Shown: positions 5,250 to 5,603 of the stretch, piece after piece | How positions within the stretch are numbered: position 1 is the stretch's first letter | How the letters are laid out: each line of letters starts with the position of its first letter | Origin: Pseudomonadota bacterium | GTDB lineage: Bacteria; Pseudomonadota; Alphaproteobacteria; Rhizobiales; Rhizobiaceae | Direction: 5' to 3' | Assembly (NCBI GenBank): GCA_023428515.1 | Contig: JAEYXI010000286.1 | Span: forward strand, 1 to 5,603 | Length of the DNA stretch: 5,603 nt | Translations under genes and position numbers: made by a program | Notes under the pieces: generated by a model | What the model saw: the letters and a program-made list of their open reading frames with translations, nothing else | What the model was told of the DNA's origin: nothing | Database searches by the model: none

Positions 5250-5603
5250 GAAGCGCCGACCCTGATCGACCCGTCGGCCATCACCGTGCCGGAGAGAATC
5301 TTGCCGCTGTCGATGTTGCGCACCCGGACGAAATCGCCGGCGGCGCCGGGCTGCAGCGTGACGGCGGTGGCGGAGATGGTGAGCCCACCGGAGACGAACA
5401 TGACCTGCACCGATGCACCTTGCTCGACGAGCCAGGCTTCGCGGATGGCGGTTGCCGGGATGTAGCGGCCTGGGAGCAGCGTGCGCTTGGCGACCTTGCC
5501 CTCAAGCTCCGGTGCACGGAACACGACGGCCGGCGGGACGGTCCGGCCGGGCTTCAGCGTGACTTCCTTGAGCACAGCGAGGTCGATGGCCTCGCCCGGA
5601 TAG
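5246..5603 (-). CDS. flgA: FlgA, P-ring assembly chaperone (partial, N-terminus outside window)
   Basis: FlgA is a periplasmic chaperone that helps FlgI assemble into the flagellar P ring. The last 118 residues are visible; the frame stays open to the window edge, so the signal peptide and the first few tens of residues are missing. The visible part reads as the SAF-type C-terminal domain of FlgA: a segment KVAKRTLLPGRYIP, then REAWLVEQGASVQVMF, GGLTISATAV, LQPGAAGDFVRVRN, and the closing SGTVMADGSIRV typical of the family. A GTG at 5573-5575 could be mistaken for the start, but the frame continues upstream with in-family sequence (YPGEAIDLA), so it is internal. The stop overlaps the flgI start by 4 bp (ATGA). 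Identification is firm from motifs plus the adjacent flgI; only the 5' end is unknown. Confidence 0.93.
   Translation of the reverse strand, partial: YPGEAIDLAVLKEVTLKPGRTVPPAVVFRAPELEGKVAKRTLLPGRYIPATAIREAWLVEQGASVQVMFVSGGLTISATAVTLQPGAAGDFVRVRNIDSGKILSGTVMADGSIRVGAS

Noticed and set aside
3921..5465. A 514-codon open frame on the plus strand opposite flgI and flgA
   Set aside because: It is Arg/Asp/Gly-rich, matches no family and lies exactly antisense to well-identified genes. High third-position GC removes stop codons from the opposite strand, which explains its length.
1..5603. A previously undescribed multi-gene system
   Set aside because: Every substantial open frame with coding character belongs to known flagellar families in a known rhizobial order; there are no orphan genes or mobile-element signs to support one.

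Overview
The window looks like an ordinary piece of the flagellar regulon of a high-GC alphaproteobacterium of the Rhizobiales (Hyphomicrobiales). A Mesorhizobium/Phyllobacteriaceae-like member is most likely. The grounds are the gene order flgA-flgI-motE-flgH-fliL-fliP-flagellin, the presence of motE (a motility chaperone gene known from Sinorhizobium meliloti), a flagellin ending in the rhizobial-type QSILSLFR, and a strong GC bias at third codon positions. The genus is an inference; no search was run.

Everything coding is on the minus strand, so transcription runs from high to low coordinates. From the right edge: the C-terminal part of flgA (5246-5603, cut by the window end), flgI (P-ring, 3984-5249), motE (MotC chaperone, 3385-3987), flgH (L-ring lipoprotein, 2672-3388), fliL (stator-associated membrane protein, 2154-2672) and fliP (export gate, 1426-2157). 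All five junctions overlap, four by 4 bp (ATGA) and flgH/fliL by 1 bp (TGATG), so this is one translationally coupled operon segment. A 195-bp gap (1231-1425) with several inverted repeats separates fliP from a complete flagellin gene (142-1230). The flagellin gene is followed by a structured 3' untranslated region and a strong intrinsic terminator (21-49).

The genes form one assembly sequence. FlgA chaperones FlgI into the P ring, FlgH makes the L ring in the outer membrane, FliP is part of the inner-membrane pore that exports rod, hook and filament subunits, FliL and MotE act on the stator and its periplasmic partner MotC, and flagellin is the exported filament subunit.

I see no mobile element, CRISPR array, tRNA, toxin-antitoxin pair or defence system, and no sign of an undescribed multi-gene system. 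The points worth a second look are an unusually long N-terminal segment in mature FlgI, the inverted repeats between fliP and flagellin, an in-frame repeat in the variable region of flagellin, and the structured flagellin 3' end.
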